DNA from: Thauera sp. GDN1 | GTDB taxonomy: Bacteria > Pseudomonadota > Gammaproteobacteria > Burkholderiales > Rhodocyclaceae | Direction of reading: 5' to 3' | Length of the DNA stretch: 64,000 bases | NCBI RefSeq assembly: GCF_029223545.1 | Contig: NZ_CP097870.1 | Location: forward strand, 1,364,001 to 1,428,000 | Shown here: positions 44,814-55,898 of the stretch, in pieces | How the letters are laid out: each line of letters starts with the position of its first letter | Numbering within the stretch: the first letter of the stretch is position 1 | The notes under the pieces: generated by a model | The model's database searches: none | Told to the model about the DNA's origin: nothing | What the model saw: the letters and a program-made list of their open reading frames with translations, nothing else | Translations under genes and position numbers: made by a program

Positions 44814-45437
44814 ATGCATTCCGGCTTGATCCTGATTCTCTGGCTGGCGGCCGTGGCGTCGATCCAGCTTCTTTCGCCCGCTGCGCTTGCCGCCGTGGTG
44901 CCGCTCTGCCTGCTGGCTGCGGCGGTCCTCGCGCGCACGCGCTTCCTGCGTCTGTTGCGCAGGGTTCGCGTGCTGCTGCTGGCGATCGCGATCCTGTTCG
45001 CGTGGTTCACGCCCGGCGAGGCCTTGCTTCACGAGTGGCCGCGCCTGGGACCGACGCGCGAGGGGCTTGCGCTCGCCATGCTCCATGCCGGCCGCCTGGT
45101 TGCGGTGGTGTGCGCGGTGGCGGTCCTGCTCGAGCGCCTGTCGCTGCACAGGCTGGTCGGCGGACTGCATGCGCTCGCCCGCCCGCTTCGCCTGATCGGC
45201 GTGCCGCCGGAGCGCCTGGCCTTGCGCCTGCTGCTGGTGCTGCGCTACGTCGAGGCGTCGCCGCGCGGCCATGGGCGCGGCCAGTGGCGGGAATGGCTGC
45301 TGCCCGAGGGGGGCGAGGAGGATGGAATCGGGGCTGCGGAGGAGGTCGTCGTGCTGAATAGGGAACGGCTGGGAATGGCGGACGCGACGATCGCGCTCGC
45401 CGTGTTCGCCGGCCTGCTGTGGTGGAGCCTGCGATGA
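44814..45437 (+). CDS. CbiQ/EcfT-like transmembrane protein
   Basis: A 207-residue membrane protein with four or five hydrophobic segments, two of them at the start (LILILWLAAVASIQLL and AVVPLCLLAAAVLA). An internal stretch (GLALAMLHAGRLVAVVCAVAVLLERL then GGLHALARPLRLIGVPPERLALRLLLVLRYVE) resembles the coupling-helix region of energy-coupling-factor transporter T components, including an Ala-Arg-Pro type motif. No ATPase or substrate-binding gene lies nearby, so transport is unproven. Its stop overlaps the truA start, indicating coupling. Confidence 0.7.
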   Translation: MHSGLILILWLAAVASIQLLSPAALAAVVPLCLLAAAVLARTRFLRLLRRVRVLLLAIAILFAWFTPGEALLHEWPRLGPTREGLALAMLHAGRLVAVVCAVAVLLERLSLHRLVGGLHALARPLRLIGVPPERLALRLLLVLRYVEASPRGHGRGQWREWLLPEGGEEDGIGAAEEVVVLNRERLGMADATIALAVFAGLLWWSLR

Positions 45438-46231
45438 AGCGCATCGTGCTCGGCCTCGAATACGCCGGTGATGCCTTCTTCGGCTGGCAGAGCCAGGCTC
45501 ACGGACGCACCGTGCAGGACGTGCTGGAAGCCGCGCTGGCGCAGATCGCCGCCGAGCCGGTCCGCCTGCACTGCGCGGGTCGCACCGACACCGGCGTGCA
45601 TGCCAGCGCGCAGGTGGTGCATTTCGACACCCGTGCACAGCGTCCGTCCTCGGCCTGGGTGCGCGGCGTCAATGCGCTGCTGCCGCCGGCGGTGGTGGTG
45701 CGCTGGTCGGCCGAGGTCGGAGACGACTTCCATGCCCGCTATCTCGCCAGCGAGCGCCAGTACCGCTACATCCTCCACAACGCCCCGACGCGGCCGGCGA
45801 TGCTCGCCGGGCGGGTGGGGTGGTTCCACCTGCCGCTCGACGAGGCGCGGATGGCGGCAGCGGCCGAATGCCTCGTCGGCACGCACGATTTCTCGTCCTT
45901 CCGTGCCGCGGGCTGCCAGGCCAGGACGCCGCTGCGGCTGATGCACGAGGCGCGGGTCACGCGCCAGGGCGATTACCTGTTGTTCGATTTCCGTGCCAAC
46001 GGCTTCCTGCACCACATGATCCGCAACCTGGTCGGTGCGCTGGTCTATGTCGGCAAGGGGCGCTATCCGGTGGTGTGGATGCGCGAACTGCTCGCCGCGC
46101 GCGACCGCAGCCGCGCGGCGCCGACCTTCTCCCCGGACGGGCTCTACCTATGCGGCGTGACCTACCCGGCGCGCTGGCCGCTCCCCGGCGATGGGCGTAT
46201 CATCGCGCTGCCCCAGCTACCCCTCGTCTGA
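45434..46231 (+). CDS. truA: tRNA pseudouridine(38-40) synthase
   Basis: A 265-residue TruA. GLEYAGDAFFGWQSQAHGRTVQD, the catalytic Asp in CAGRTDTGVHASAQVVHFD, and the C-terminal FRANGFLHHMIRNLVGALV are all present. It modifies positions 38-40 in tRNA anticodon arms. The ATG overlaps the preceding stop (ATGA) and its own stop abuts trpF. Confidence 0.97.
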   Translation: MKRIVLGLEYAGDAFFGWQSQAHGRTVQDVLEAALAQIAAEPVRLHCAGRTDTGVHASAQVVHFDTRAQRPSSAWVRGVNALLPPAVVVRWSAEVGDDFHARYLASERQYRYILHNAPTRPAMLAGRVGWFHLPLDEARMAAAAECLVGTHDFSSFRAAGCQARTPLRLMHEARVTRQGDYLLFDFRANGFLHHMIRNLVGALVYVGKGRYPVVWMRELLAARDRSRAAPTFSPDGLYLCGVTYPARWPLPGDGRIIALPQLPLV

Positions 46232-46841
46232 ATGACCCGTACCCGAATCAAGATCTGCGGCCTGACCCGTGCGCAGGACGTGCGCGCGGCCGTCGATGGC
46301 GGTGCCGACGCGATCGGCTTCGTGTTCTATCCGCCCAGCCCGCGCGCGGTCTCGATCGAGCACGCGGCGGAGCTGGTCGCGCTGCTGCCGCCCTTCGTGA
46401 CGTCGGTCGGCCTGTTCGTCAATCCCGCGCCCGGCGAGGTCGATGCGGTGCTCGAACGCGTGCCGCTGCAACTTCTGCAGTTCCACGGGGACGAAGCGGA
46501 AGCCGAATGCGCGCGCTACGGACGACCCTGGATCAAGGCGGCGCGGATGCGGCCGGGGGTCGATCTGCTAGAATTCGCGGCTTCGCATCCGCGCGCCAGC
46601 GGCATCCTCGTCGACGCCTTCGTCGATGGTTACGGCGGCGGGGGCAAGACTTTCGACTGGACGCTGATCCCCGCAGGGTTCGCGCGTCCGCTCGTGCTGT
46701 CGGGCGGGCTGGATGCGGACAACGTCGTCGATGCCGTGCGTCGCGTCCGCCCGTGGGCGGTGGACGTGTCGAGCGGGGTCGAAAGTGCCAAGGGAATCAA
46801 GGACGCGGAAAAGATCGCCGCGTTCATCGCCGGAGTTCGAC

Positions 46842-46855
<14 letters not shown>
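46232..46855 (+). CDS. trpF: Phosphoribosylanthranilate isomerase
   Basis: A 207-residue TIM barrel. The catalytic Cys is in [16 protein letters not shown], the Asp in [19 protein letters not shown], and the phosphate loops [10 protein letters not shown] and [15 protein letters not shown] are conserved. It converts PRA to CdRP in tryptophan synthesis. It starts directly after the truA stop and overlaps trpB by 14 nt. Confidence 0.97.
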
Positions 46856-48053
<1,198 letters not shown>

Positions 48054-48096
48054 ACCTGTCGCGGGCCGCTGATGCGGCCCGCAGTGTGATCGAGAC

Positions 48097-48912
48097 ATGT
48101 CGCGAATCCAGACCGTTTTCCAGCGCCTGCAGGCCGATGGCCGCAAGGCGCTGATCCCCTTCGTCACCGCCGGCTTCCCGGCGCCCGAGCTCTCCCTGCC
48201 GCTGATGCACGCGCTGGTCGAAGGCGGCGCCGACATCATCGAGCTCGGCGTGCCGTTTTCCGACCCGATGGCCGACGGCCCCACCATCCAGCGCGCCTCC
48301 GAGCGTGCGCTCGCGCAGGGCATGAGCCTGCGCAAGGTGCTCGAGCTGGTGCGCGCCTTCCGCGCCACCAACGCCGACACGCCGGTGGTGCTGATGGGCT
48401 ACGCCAATCCGATCGAGGCCATGGGGCAGGAGCGCTTCGTTGCCGCCGCGCATGAGGCCGGCGTCGATGGCGTGCTGGTCGTCGATTACCCCCCCGAGGA
48501 ATGCGTCGGTTTCGCCGCTACCGCCAAGGCGGGTGGGCTCGATCCGATCTTCCTGCTCGCGCCGACCTCGTCGGAGCAGCGCTTCGCCGACGTCGCCCGT
48601 GCGGGCAGCGGCTACATCTACTACGTTTCCCTGAAGGGCGTGACCGGCAGCGCGAAGCTCGACGTCGACGAGGTCGCACGCCGCATCCCGCAGATCCGCG
48701 CCGCGGTCGGCATGCCGGTAGGCGTGGGCTTCGGCATCCGTGACGCCGAGAGCGCGCAGCGCATCGGCGCAGTGGCCGACGCGGTGGTGATCGGCAGCCG
48801 CATCATCGAGGAAATCGAGAACAACCCGGGCGCCGAGGTCGCGCGCGTGACCGCGTTCATGCACGACATCCGTGTCGCGCTCGACGCCCTCGTACCGGGC
48901 AAAGGAGTCTGA
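48097..48912 (+). CDS. trpA: Tryptophan synthase alpha chain
   Basis: A 271-residue TIM barrel with the catalytic Glu/Asp in [24 protein letters not shown] and the loops [10 protein letters not shown] and [10 protein letters not shown]. It releases indole from indole-glycerol phosphate for TrpB. It lies 43 nt after trpB and 2 nt before accD. Confidence 0.98.
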   Translation: MSRIQTVFQRLQADGRKALIPFVTAGFPAPELSLPLMHALVEGGADIIELGVPFSDPMADGPTIQRASERALAQGMSLRKVLELVRAFRATNADTPVVLMGYANPIEAMGQERFVAAAHEAGVDGVLVVDYPPEECVGFAATAKAGGLDPIFLLAPTSSEQRFADVARAGSGYIYYVSLKGVTGSAKLDVDEVARRIPQIRAAVGMPVGVGFGIRDAESAQRIGAVADAVVIGSRIIEEIENNPGAEVARVTAFMHDIRVALDALVPGKGV

Positions 48913-48914
48913 GC

Positions 48915-49793
48915 ATGAGCTGGTTGCAGAAGCTGCTGCCGCCGAAGATCAAGCGCGGCGACGCGTCGGGGCGCAACAAATCCATCCCGGAAGGTCTGTG
49001 GAGCAAGTGCGAGGGCTGCGAGTCGGTGCTGTACCGCTCCGACCTCGACGGCAATCTCGGCGTTTGCCCCAAGTGCGGCCATCACCACCGCCTGCGCGCA
49101 CGCCGCCGCCTCGACCTGCTGCTCGACACCGAAGGCCGGGTGGAGATCGGCGCCGAGGTGACGCCGGTCGATGCGCTCAAGTTCAAGGATTCGCGCAAGT
49201 ACCCCGAGCGCCTGTCCACGGCCACCGCCGACACCGGCGAGGCCGATGCGATGGTGGTGATGAGCGGCGCGATCAAGAGCATTCCGGTGGTGGTGGCGTG
49301 CTTCGAGTTCGAGTTCCTCGGCGGCTCGATGGGCTCGGTCGTGGGTGAGCGCTTCGTGCGCGGCGCCAAGGCCGCTTTCGAGCAGCGCGTGCCCTTCATC
49401 TGCGTGACCGCCTCGGGTGGTGCGCGCATGCAGGAGGGCCTGCTGTCGCTGATGCAGATGGCCAAGACGACCGCTTCGGTGACCCGGCTGGCGGAGCGCC
49501 GCCTGCCCTTCGTCACCCTGCTCACCGACCCGACCATGGGCGGCGTGTCGGCGAGCTTCGCCTTCATGGGCGACCTCGTGATCGCCGAACCCAATGCCCT
49601 GATCGGCTTCGCCGGCCCGCGCGTGATCGAGCAGACCGTGCGCGAGAAACTGCCCGAAGGCTTTCAGCGTGCCGAGTTCCTGCTCGAGAAGGGTGCGATC
49701 GACCTGATCGTCGATCGTCGCGAGATGCGCGACCAGCTCGCCACGCTGCTTGCGATGCTCAGCCGTCAACCCGCGGACGTGGTTGCCGACTGA
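48915..49793 (+). CDS. accD: Acetyl-CoA carboxylase carboxyltransferase beta subunit
   Basis: A 292-residue AccD. An N-terminal four-Cys zinc finger ([24 protein letters not shown]) precedes the crotonase-fold carboxyltransferase domain ([43 protein letters not shown]). With AccA it makes malonyl-CoA. Placement between trpA and folC is the usual proteobacterial order. The stop and folC start overlap by one base. Confidence 0.97.
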   Translation: MSWLQKLLPPKIKRGDASGRNKSIPEGLWSKCEGCESVLYRSDLDGNLGVCPKCGHHHRLRARRRLDLLLDTEGRVEIGAEVTPVDALKFKDSRKYPERLSTATADTGEADAMVVMSGAIKSIPVVVACFEFEFLGGSMGSVVGERFVRGAKAAFEQRVPFICVTASGGARMQEGLLSLMQMAKTTASVTRLAERRLPFVTLLTDPTMGGVSASFAFMGDLVIAEPNALIGFAGPRVIEQTVREKLPEGFQRAEFLLEKGAIDLIVDRREMRDQLATLLAMLSRQPADVVAD

Positions 49794-51112
49794 TGGCTGA
49801 CGAGGTGCTGAGGTCGACAATGCCCGACAGCCTCGCCGGCTGGCTCGCGCTGCTCGAGGCGCGCCATGGCCAGCGCATCGAACTCGGCCTCGCGCGGGTG
49901 GCCGCCGTGCGCGAGCGGATGGCAGTGGACTGCGATGCGGTGGTGATCACCGTGGGCGGCACCAACGGCAAGGGCTCGTGTTGCGCGATGCTGGAGAGCA
50001 TCCTGCTTGCGGCCGGCTACCGTGTCGGCTGCTATACCTCGCCCCACCTGCTGCGCTACAACGAGCGCGTGCGCGTGGATGGCAAGGATGCGAGCGATCG
50101 GAGCCTGGTCGACGGTTTCGCCGCGGTCGAGGCCGCGCGCGGCGACACGCCGCTGACCTATTTCGAACACGGCACGCTGGCCGCCTGGCACGTGTTCGCA
50201 AGTGAACGGCCGGACGTCGTCATCCTCGAGGTCGGCCTCGGCGGCCGCCTCGATGCGGTGAACGTGTTCGATTCCGACTGCGCGCTGGTCACCAGCGTGG
50301 CGATGGATCACATGGATTACCTCGGCGACACGCGCGAGGCGATCGGTCGCGAGAAGGCGGGCATCTTCCGCAGCGGCTGCCCGGCCGTCTGCGGCGACCC
50401 GCAGCCGCCTGCGAGCCTGGTGGAGCAGGCCGCCGCGGTCGGCGCGCAGCTGTGGATCAGCGGGCGCGACTTCGGCTTCGGCGGCGACCGCCAGCAGTGG
50501 GGCTACTGGCGCTATGCGCAGCCGCCGGCGCAGGGCAGCCTGGTCAAGCGCGGCGGCCTGGCCTATCCGGCCCTGCGCGGCGCCAACCAGCTGCTCAACG
50601 CCTCGGCGGTCATCACCGCGCTCGAATGCTTGCGCGCGCGCATCCCGGTGTCGATGCAGCACATCCGCCAGGGGCTGATGCTGGTCGACGTGCCGGGACG
50701 CTTCCAGGTCCTGGCCGGCCGGCCCAGCATCGTCCTCGACGTGGCGCACAACCCGCAGGCCGCAGGCGTGCTGGCCGACAACCTCGGCAACATGGGGTTC
50801 TACTCCGAGACCTGGGCGGTGCTCGGGATGCTGGCCGACAAGGACGTTGCCGGGGTCGTGGGACTGATGGCCGGGCGCGTGGATCACTGGCTGCTCGCCG
50901 ACCTGCCCGGGCCGCGGGGGCTGGGCGCAGAGGCTCTGGCCGAAGTGGTGCGTGGGGTGAGCGACAAGCGCGACGTCCGCTGCTTCGGCTCGCCCGCCGA
51001 TGCGTTTGCTGCAGCGCAAAAGGAAGTCGGCGAGGGTGATAGAATCGTCGTTTTCGGATCCTTCCTGACGGTGGCAGATGTGCTCGCAGCGATCAAGGCG
51101 GCAAGGCACTGA
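49793..51112 (+). CDS. folC: Dihydrofolate synthase / folylpolyglutamate synthase
   Basis: A 439-residue Mur-ligase-family enzyme. The P-loop is VGGTNGKGSCCAMLE; SPHLLRYNERVRVDG, EVGLGGRLDAVNVFD and VLDVAHNPQAAGVL are diagnostic. It adds glutamate to dihydropteroate and folates. It is translationally coupled to accD. Confidence 0.97.
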   Translation: MADEVLRSTMPDSLAGWLALLEARHGQRIELGLARVAAVRERMAVDCDAVVITVGGTNGKGSCCAMLESILLAAGYRVGCYTSPHLLRYNERVRVDGKDASDRSLVDGFAAVEAARGDTPLTYFEHGTLAAWHVFASERPDVVILEVGLGGRLDAVNVFDSDCALVTSVAMDHMDYLGDTREAIGREKAGIFRSGCPAVCGDPQPPASLVEQAAAVGAQLWISGRDFGFGGDRQQWGYWRYAQPPAQGSLVKRGGLAYPALRGANQLLNASAVITALECLRARIPVSMQHIRQGLMLVDVPGRFQVLAGRPSIVLDVAHNPQAAGVLADNLGNMGFYSETWAVLGMLADKDVAGVVGLMAGRVDHWLLADLPGPRGLGAEALAEVVRGVSDKRDVRCFGSPADAFAAAQKEVGEGDRIVVFGSFLTVADVLAAIKAARH

Positions 51113-51124
51113 CGAGGTTCGGCG

Positions 51125-51856
51125 GTGAGTGACACAGAGAATCTGGACATCAAGAAGCGGGCGCGGCGCCGGCTCGTCGGCGCGGTCGCGCTGGCGCTGC
51201 TCGCGGCCGTGGTGCTGCCGATGATCATGGACCAGGAGCCGCATCGAGCCGTGCAGGACATCCAGATCACGATTCCCGACCGCGACGCGGTCGCCGCGCT
51301 GCCGCGCCCGTCGCCCGCCGGCGAAAGCCAGCCGCCGGTCGCCGCGGTGCCGGTACCCGAGGACGACGAACTCGCCGCCAGTGACAAGGCCGCTGCGGCT
51401 GTGGCCGAGCCCGCCGCCAAGCCCGCCGCCAAGCCCGCGGCCGAGGCCGCCGCGGCGCCGGCGACGCCGCCGCGCTCGGCGCAGCAGCAGGCCCAGTCAC
51501 CACAGCCTGCAGCGCCGCGTACCGAGCCGCCGCCGGCGAAGTCCCCAGCGGCACCCGAACCGCGGCCTGCCACCCCGTCCGCCGAGGAGGAGGCCAGGGT
51601 GCGGGCGATCCTCAGCGGGCAGGCGGTGCCGCCGCGCGGCGAATCCTTCGTGCTGCAGATCGGCGCCTTCAGCGACGCCGCCAAGGCCGCGCGCCTGGCC
51701 GAGGAGCTGAAGGCGAAGGGCTTCGCGGCCTACACCGAGCGCGCCGGCAACGTCACCCGCGTCCGCGTGGGCCCGATCGCCGGACGGGCGGCCGCCGATT
51801 CCGCCGCCGCGCGACTGAAGTCTGCCGGCCACCGCGCCGTTCTCCAGCCGCGCTGA
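51125..51856 (+). CDS. SPOR-domain (DedD-like) septal membrane protein
   Basis: A 243-residue protein with a cytoplasmic basic start, one transmembrane helix (about 17-35: LVGAVALALLAAVVLPMIM), a long Ala/Pro-rich periplasmic linker and a C-terminal SPOR domain (SFVLQIGAFSDAAKAARLAEELKAKGF... RVRVGPI). SPOR domains bind denuded peptidoglycan at the division septum. The GTG at 51125 is the only sensible start. It lies in the conserved folC-dedD-cvpA-purF order. Confidence 0.88.
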   Translation: MSDTENLDIKKRARRRLVGAVALALLAAVVLPMIMDQEPHRAVQDIQITIPDRDAVAALPRPSPAGESQPPVAAVPVPEDDELAASDKAAAAVAEPAAKPAAKPAAEAAAAPATPPRSAQQQAQSPQPAAPRTEPPPAKSPAAPEPRPATPSAEEEARVRAILSGQAVPPRGESFVLQIGAFSDAAKAARLAEELKAKGFAAYTERAGNVTRVRVGPIAGRAAADSAAARLKSAGHRAVLQPR

Positions 51857-51866
51857 ACGATCGACG

Positions 51867-52358
51867 ATGACGGTATTCGATTACGTCTTTCTCGCCGTGC
51901 TGGGGCTGTCGGCAGCCATCGGCATGTGGCGCGGCCTGGTCAGCGAGATCATGGCCGTGCTCGCCTGGGTGGCGGCACTCTTCGCCGCGTGGCGCTATAA
52001 CGAACAGGCGGCGCAGGTGTTTTCGGGCCTGATCGTCGAGCCGGTATGGCGGCAGGTGGCCGGCGGCGCGCTGGTCGTGGTCGGTGTGCTGATCCTCGCC
52101 GCGCTCATCCGTTACCTGCTGCGCGAGCTGCTGCGCGCGGCCGGGCTGGGTGCGACCGACCGCTTCTTCGGTGCGCTGTTCGGCATCGCCCGCGGCCTGG
52201 CGATCGCCTTCGTCGTGGTGCTGATCGGCGGACTGGCCGGCGTGTCGCGCGAACCCTGGTGGACCCAGGCGCTGTTCTCGCCGCCGATGGAGTCGGCGGT
52301 GATCGCTGCAAAACCGTGGCTGCCCGTCGAGGTGGCCGACAAGATTCGATTCAGATAG
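51867..52358 (+). CDS. cvpA: CvpA family membrane protein
   Basis: A 163-residue inner-membrane protein with four predicted helices and the family's FDYVFLAVLGLSAAIGMWRGLVSEI start and RFFGALFGIARGLAIAFVVV segment. CvpA is needed for colicin V production in E. coli and for envelope homeostasis elsewhere. It sits 11 nt before purF, its usual neighbour. Confidence 0.93.
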   Translation: MTVFDYVFLAVLGLSAAIGMWRGLVSEIMAVLAWVAALFAAWRYNEQAAQVFSGLIVEPVWRQVAGGALVVVGVLILAALIRYLLRELLRAAGLGATDRFFGALFGIARGLAIAFVVVLIGGLAGVSREPWWTQALFSPPMESAVIAAKPWLPVEVADKIRFR

Positions 52359-52369
52359 GCGTTACTTCC

Positions 52370-53908
52370 ATGTGCGGAATTCTCGGTGTCGTCGCCACCT
52401 CCCCGGTCAACCAGTTGCTGTACGACGGACTGCAGGTGCTGCAGCATCGTGGTCAGGACGCGGCGGGCATCGCCACCTCCGAAGCCGGACGCTTCCACAT
52501 GCACAAGGGCTCGGGCCTGGTGCGCGACGTGTTCCGCACCCGGAACATGCGCAACCTGCAGGGCAACTGGGGCATCGGCCACGTCCGCTACCCGACCGCC
52601 GGCTCGGCCTACAACGCCGCCGAGGCACAGCCCTTCTACGTCAATTCGCCCTTCGGCCTGCTGCTGGCGCACAACGGCAACCTGACGAACTCGGAAGAGC
52701 TCAAGCGCGAGATGTTCCTGTCCGACCTGCGCCACATCAACACCAGCAGCGACTCGGAAGTGCTGCTGAACGTGCTGGCGCACGAGCTGCAGGCGGCCTG
52801 CAACGGCCTCAAGCTCGACGAGGAGGCGATCTTCCGCGCGGTGGCCGGGGTGCACCGCCGCTGCCGCGGTGCCTACGCAGTGGTGGTGATGATCGCCGGC
52901 TACGGCCTGCTCGCTTTCCGCGACCCCTACGGGATCCGCCCGCTGGTCATCGGCCGTAACGACTGCGAGGCCGGCACCGAATGGCTGGTGGCCTCCGAGT
53001 CGGTGGCGCTCGATGTGCTGGGCTTCCGCCTGCTGCGCGATGTCGCGCCGGGCGAGGCGGTGCTGGTCGATACCACCGGCAATTTCCACAGTCGCCAGTG
53101 CGCGACCAAGACGGTCCAGGCGCCGTGCATGTTCGAGTTCGTCTATCTGGCGCGTCCGGACTCCATCATCGACGGCGTGTCGGTCTATGAGTCGCGCATG
53201 AAGATGGGCGAGTTCCTCGCCGACAAGATGCGGCGCACGATGCCGAACGTGCATATCGACGTGGTGATCCCGATCCCGGACTCGAGCCGCCCGTCTGCGA
53301 TGCAGATGGCGCACCGCCTCGACCTGCCCTTCCGCGAGGGCTTCGTCAAGAACCGCTACATCGGCCGCACCTTCATCATGCCCGGCCAGGCCACGCGCAA
53401 GAAATCGGTGCGCCAGAAGCTCAACACCATCCACCAGGAATTCAGGGGCAAGAGCGTGCTGCTGGTCGACGACTCCATCGTGCGCGGCACCACCAGCAAG
53501 GAGATCGTGAACATGGCGCGCGAGGCCGGCGCGACCAAGGTCTATCTCGCCTCGGCGGCACCCCCGGTGCGCTATGCGAACGTGTACGGCATCGACATGC
53601 CGACCCGCGCCGAACTGATCGCCTCCGACCGGACCGAAGCGGAGATCTGCGCCGAGATCGGCGCCGACGGCCTGATCTACCAGGAACTCGACGATCTGAA
53701 GGCCTCGGTGCGCGCCCTCAATCCCGCGATCAGCTTCTTCGAGACCTCCTGCTTCGACGGCCAGTACATCACCGGCGACATCACCGTCGAGTACCTGAAC
53801 GGGGTCGAGCACCAGCGCAGCGAGGCCAAGCCCTCCAAGGCCGACAGCGGCGACGATGCGGACGACGGCCAGCTCGACCTGAACCTCGCCTCGGGCGGCG
53901 AGCGCTGA
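52370..53908 (+). CDS. purF: Amidophosphoribosyltransferase
   Basis: A 512-residue class-II amidotransferase. Cys2 of MCGILGVVATSPVNQLLYDG is the glutaminase nucleophile; the PRPP-binding motif is SVLLVDDSIVRGTTSKEIV. It catalyses the first committed step of purine synthesis. The ATG at 52370 is fixed by the required Met-Cys start. The C-terminus carries a short charged tail rich in Asp, Ser and Lys. Confidence 0.98.
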   Translation: MCGILGVVATSPVNQLLYDGLQVLQHRGQDAAGIATSEAGRFHMHKGSGLVRDVFRTRNMRNLQGNWGIGHVRYPTAGSAYNAAEAQPFYVNSPFGLLLAHNGNLTNSEELKREMFLSDLRHINTSSDSEVLLNVLAHELQAACNGLKLDEEAIFRAVAGVHRRCRGAYAVVVMIAGYGLLAFRDPYGIRPLVIGRNDCEAGTEWLVASESVALDVLGFRLLRDVAPGEAVLVDTTGNFHSRQCATKTVQAPCMFEFVYLARPDSIIDGVSVYESRMKMGEFLADKMRRTMPNVHIDVVIPIPDSSRPSAMQMAHRLDLPFREGFVKNRYIGRTFIMPGQATRKKSVRQKLNTIHQEFRGKSVLLVDDSIVRGTTSKEIVNMAREAGATKVYLASAAPPVRYANVYGIDMPTRAELIASDRTEAEICAEIGADGLIYQELDDLKASVRALNPAISFFETSCFDGQYITGDITVEYLNGVEHQRSEAKPSKADSGDDADDGQLDLNLASGGER

Positions 53909-53963
53909 TCGCCAGCGGCTTCCTCCGCCCGGCCCCAACCGCAGCACGAACACGAAGAACGAC

Positions 53964-55151
53964 ATGAGCCTCCCCGACTTCCCGGCCTACCATCCCGACA
54001 CCCTGGCTGTGCGCGCTGGCATCGAACGCACGCCCTTCGGGGAGCACGGCGACGCGATGTACCTGACCTCGAGCTTCGTGTTCGAGAGCGCGGCGCAGGC
54101 GGCGGCGCGCTTTTCCGGTGCCGAGGAGGGCTACGTCTACGCGCGCTTCTCCAATCCGACAGTGACCGCGATGCAGACCCGGCTCGCCGCGCTCGAGGGC
54201 GGCGAGGCATGCATCGCCACCGCGTCCGGCATGTCGGCGATCATGTCGCTGGCGATGGCGACCCTGCAGGCGGGCGATCACGTGGTGGCCTCCAACGGCC
54301 TGTTCGGTGCCACCCAGCAGCTCTTCGGCGGCATCCTGTCGAAGTTCGGCATCGCCACCACCTTCGTGCCGGCCACCGAGCTCGACGCCTGGCGTACCGC
54401 GATCACGCCGCGCACCAGGCTGTTCTTCACCGAGACGCCGTCCAATCCCCTCACCGAGGTCATCGACATCGCCGGCGTGGCGGCGATCGCACGCGAGGCC
54501 GGGGTGCTGTTCGCGGTCGACAACTGCTTCTGCACGCCGGCGCTGCAGCGCCCGCTGGAACTGGGCGCCGACGTGGTGGTGCATTCGGCGACCAAGTATC
54601 TCGACGGCCAGGGCAGGGTGCTCGGCGGCGCGGTGGTCGGCAGCAAGGCGGTCACCGACGAGGTGTTCAAGTTCCTGCGCACCGCCGGCCCGACGCTGTC
54701 GCCATTCAACGCCTGGGTGATCCTGAAGGGCCTGGAGACGCTGCGCATCCGCATGCAGGCCCAGTCGGCGAGCGCGCTGGAACTGGCGCGTTGGCTCGAG
54801 TCGCAGCCCGGCGTCGCCCGTGTCTATTATCCTGGGCTGGAATCCCACCCCCAGCACGCGCTCGCGATGCGCCAGCAGAAGAGCGGGGGCGCGATCGTCA
54901 GCTTCGACGTGAAAGGCGGCCGCGATGCGGCGTGGAAGGTGGTCGATTCCACCCGCCTGATCTCGATCACCGCCAACCTCGGCGACACCAAGAGCACCAT
55001 CACCCATCCGGCGACCACCACCCACGGCCGCATCAGCGCGGAAGCACGTGCCACTGCGGGCATCGGCGACGGCCTGCTGCGAGTCGCGGTCGGGCTGGAG
55101 GACGTCGAGGACCTGAAGGAAGACCTGGCGCGCGGCCTGGCGCGGGGATAA
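53964..55151 (+). CDS. metZ: O-succinylhomoserine sulfhydrylase
   Basis: A 395-residue Cys/Met-metabolism PLP enzyme. YARFSNPTVTAMQTRLAALEGGEACIATASGMSA, the PLP lysine in VVHSATKYLDGQGR and the C-terminal SLGD-like ANLGDTKSTITHPATTTHGR are present. The metZ type directly sulfhydrylates O-succinylhomoserine to homocysteine. Position downstream of purF is the usual betaproteobacterial and pseudomonad arrangement. Confidence 0.93.
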   Translation: MSLPDFPAYHPDTLAVRAGIERTPFGEHGDAMYLTSSFVFESAAQAAARFSGAEEGYVYARFSNPTVTAMQTRLAALEGGEACIATASGMSAIMSLAMATLQAGDHVVASNGLFGATQQLFGGILSKFGIATTFVPATELDAWRTAITPRTRLFFTETPSNPLTEVIDIAGVAAIAREAGVLFAVDNCFCTPALQRPLELGADVVVHSATKYLDGQGRVLGGAVVGSKAVTDEVFKFLRTAGPTLSPFNAWVILKGLETLRIRMQAQSASALELARWLESQPGVARVYYPGLESHPQHALAMRQQKSGGAIVSFDVKGGRDAAWKVVDSTRLISITANLGDTKSTITHPATTTHGRISAEARATAGIGDGLLRVAVGLEDVEDLKEDLARGLARG

Positions 55152-55185
55152 GCGCGCATCCCGCAGCCATCGCGATGTACGGATA

Positions 55186-55222
55186 GGGGAGGGCGCCCTG
55201 CGGGCGGACCCTCCCCGTTTTT
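55186..55222 (+). terminator. Rho-independent terminator after metZ
   Basis: GGGGAGGG / CCCTCCCC stem with inner GC pairing, then GTTTTTTC. It closes the cvpA-purF-metZ transcription unit. Confidence 0.88.
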
Positions 55223-55294
55223 TCATCAACCTCCCGCCGTCTTTCCTGCTAGCGGGGAGAACGTCGAGTCGTCGTTCGCCACGATGCGGCGCAC

Positions 55295-55705
55295 TCAGTA
55301 CTCGAGTACGCGCGGCAGTTCCTTGGCCTGGGCGACCCACTTGACGACGTCCGCCTCGGGCGGGACGCGGCGGGTCAGCTTCTTCTCGGCATTGACCTCG
55401 GCCAGCGTGGCAGCCAGGTTGGCCGGCGCGCGACGGGCGAGGGCGGGCACGGTGTCGACGCCGGCGGCCTCGAGCAGCTGCGCGTAGTCCGCGCCGACGC
55501 CGCTGATGCGGTAGAGGTCGGCCATGTTCGCGAACTTCAGCACCTGGCCGGCGGAGATGCCGGTGGCCTCGGCCAGTTTGGCGCGCGCCGCCGGCGTGGT
55601 GCTGGCAGCGAGCAGCGAGTCGGTGTCCTTGACGCCGGCATCACGGAATTTCTTGCCGATCACTTCGCCGATGCCTTCGATGTCTTCGATCCTGTAATTC
55701 GCCAT
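55295..55705 (-). CDS. DUF4332-like helix-hairpin-helix protein
   Basis: A 136-residue protein with two helix-hairpin-helix-like units: IEDIEGIGEVIGKKFRDAGVKDTDSLLAA and LYRISGVGADYAQLLEAAGVDTVPALA. This matches the DUF4332 pattern of Gly-Ile/Val-Gly hairpins. The role is unknown; such folds bind DNA or nucleotides in other proteins. The ATG at 55705 precedes MANYRIEDIEG with a GGAGG nearby. It is alone, convergent with metZ. Confidence 0.82.
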   Translation of the reverse strand: MANYRIEDIEGIGEVIGKKFRDAGVKDTDSLLAASTTPAARAKLAEATGISAGQVLKFANMADLYRISGVGADYAQLLEAAGVDTVPALARRAPANLAATLAEVNAEKKLTRRVPPEADVVKWVAQAKELPRVLEY

Positions 55706-55898
55706 CGTCCTGCCTCCATGGTCTGTTCCGGAATGGTGAACGCGACGATGCGTGCCGGTCGACCCCGCCATCCGCATCGATTCCACGTATGACGATGATA
55801 ACCCGCGATCCGCGCAGGATCGCTCTGATCGTGCAACGGCCGCGCCGGGCAGCGGCCGCCGGCGCTGCCGGCGTGACGAACGTGTCGTCGTGGCCGCC

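Noticed and set aside
49793..53908. A bacteriocin locus, because of the cvpA gene
   Set aside because: cvpA sits in its standard housekeeping position before purF; no colicin-like gene is present.
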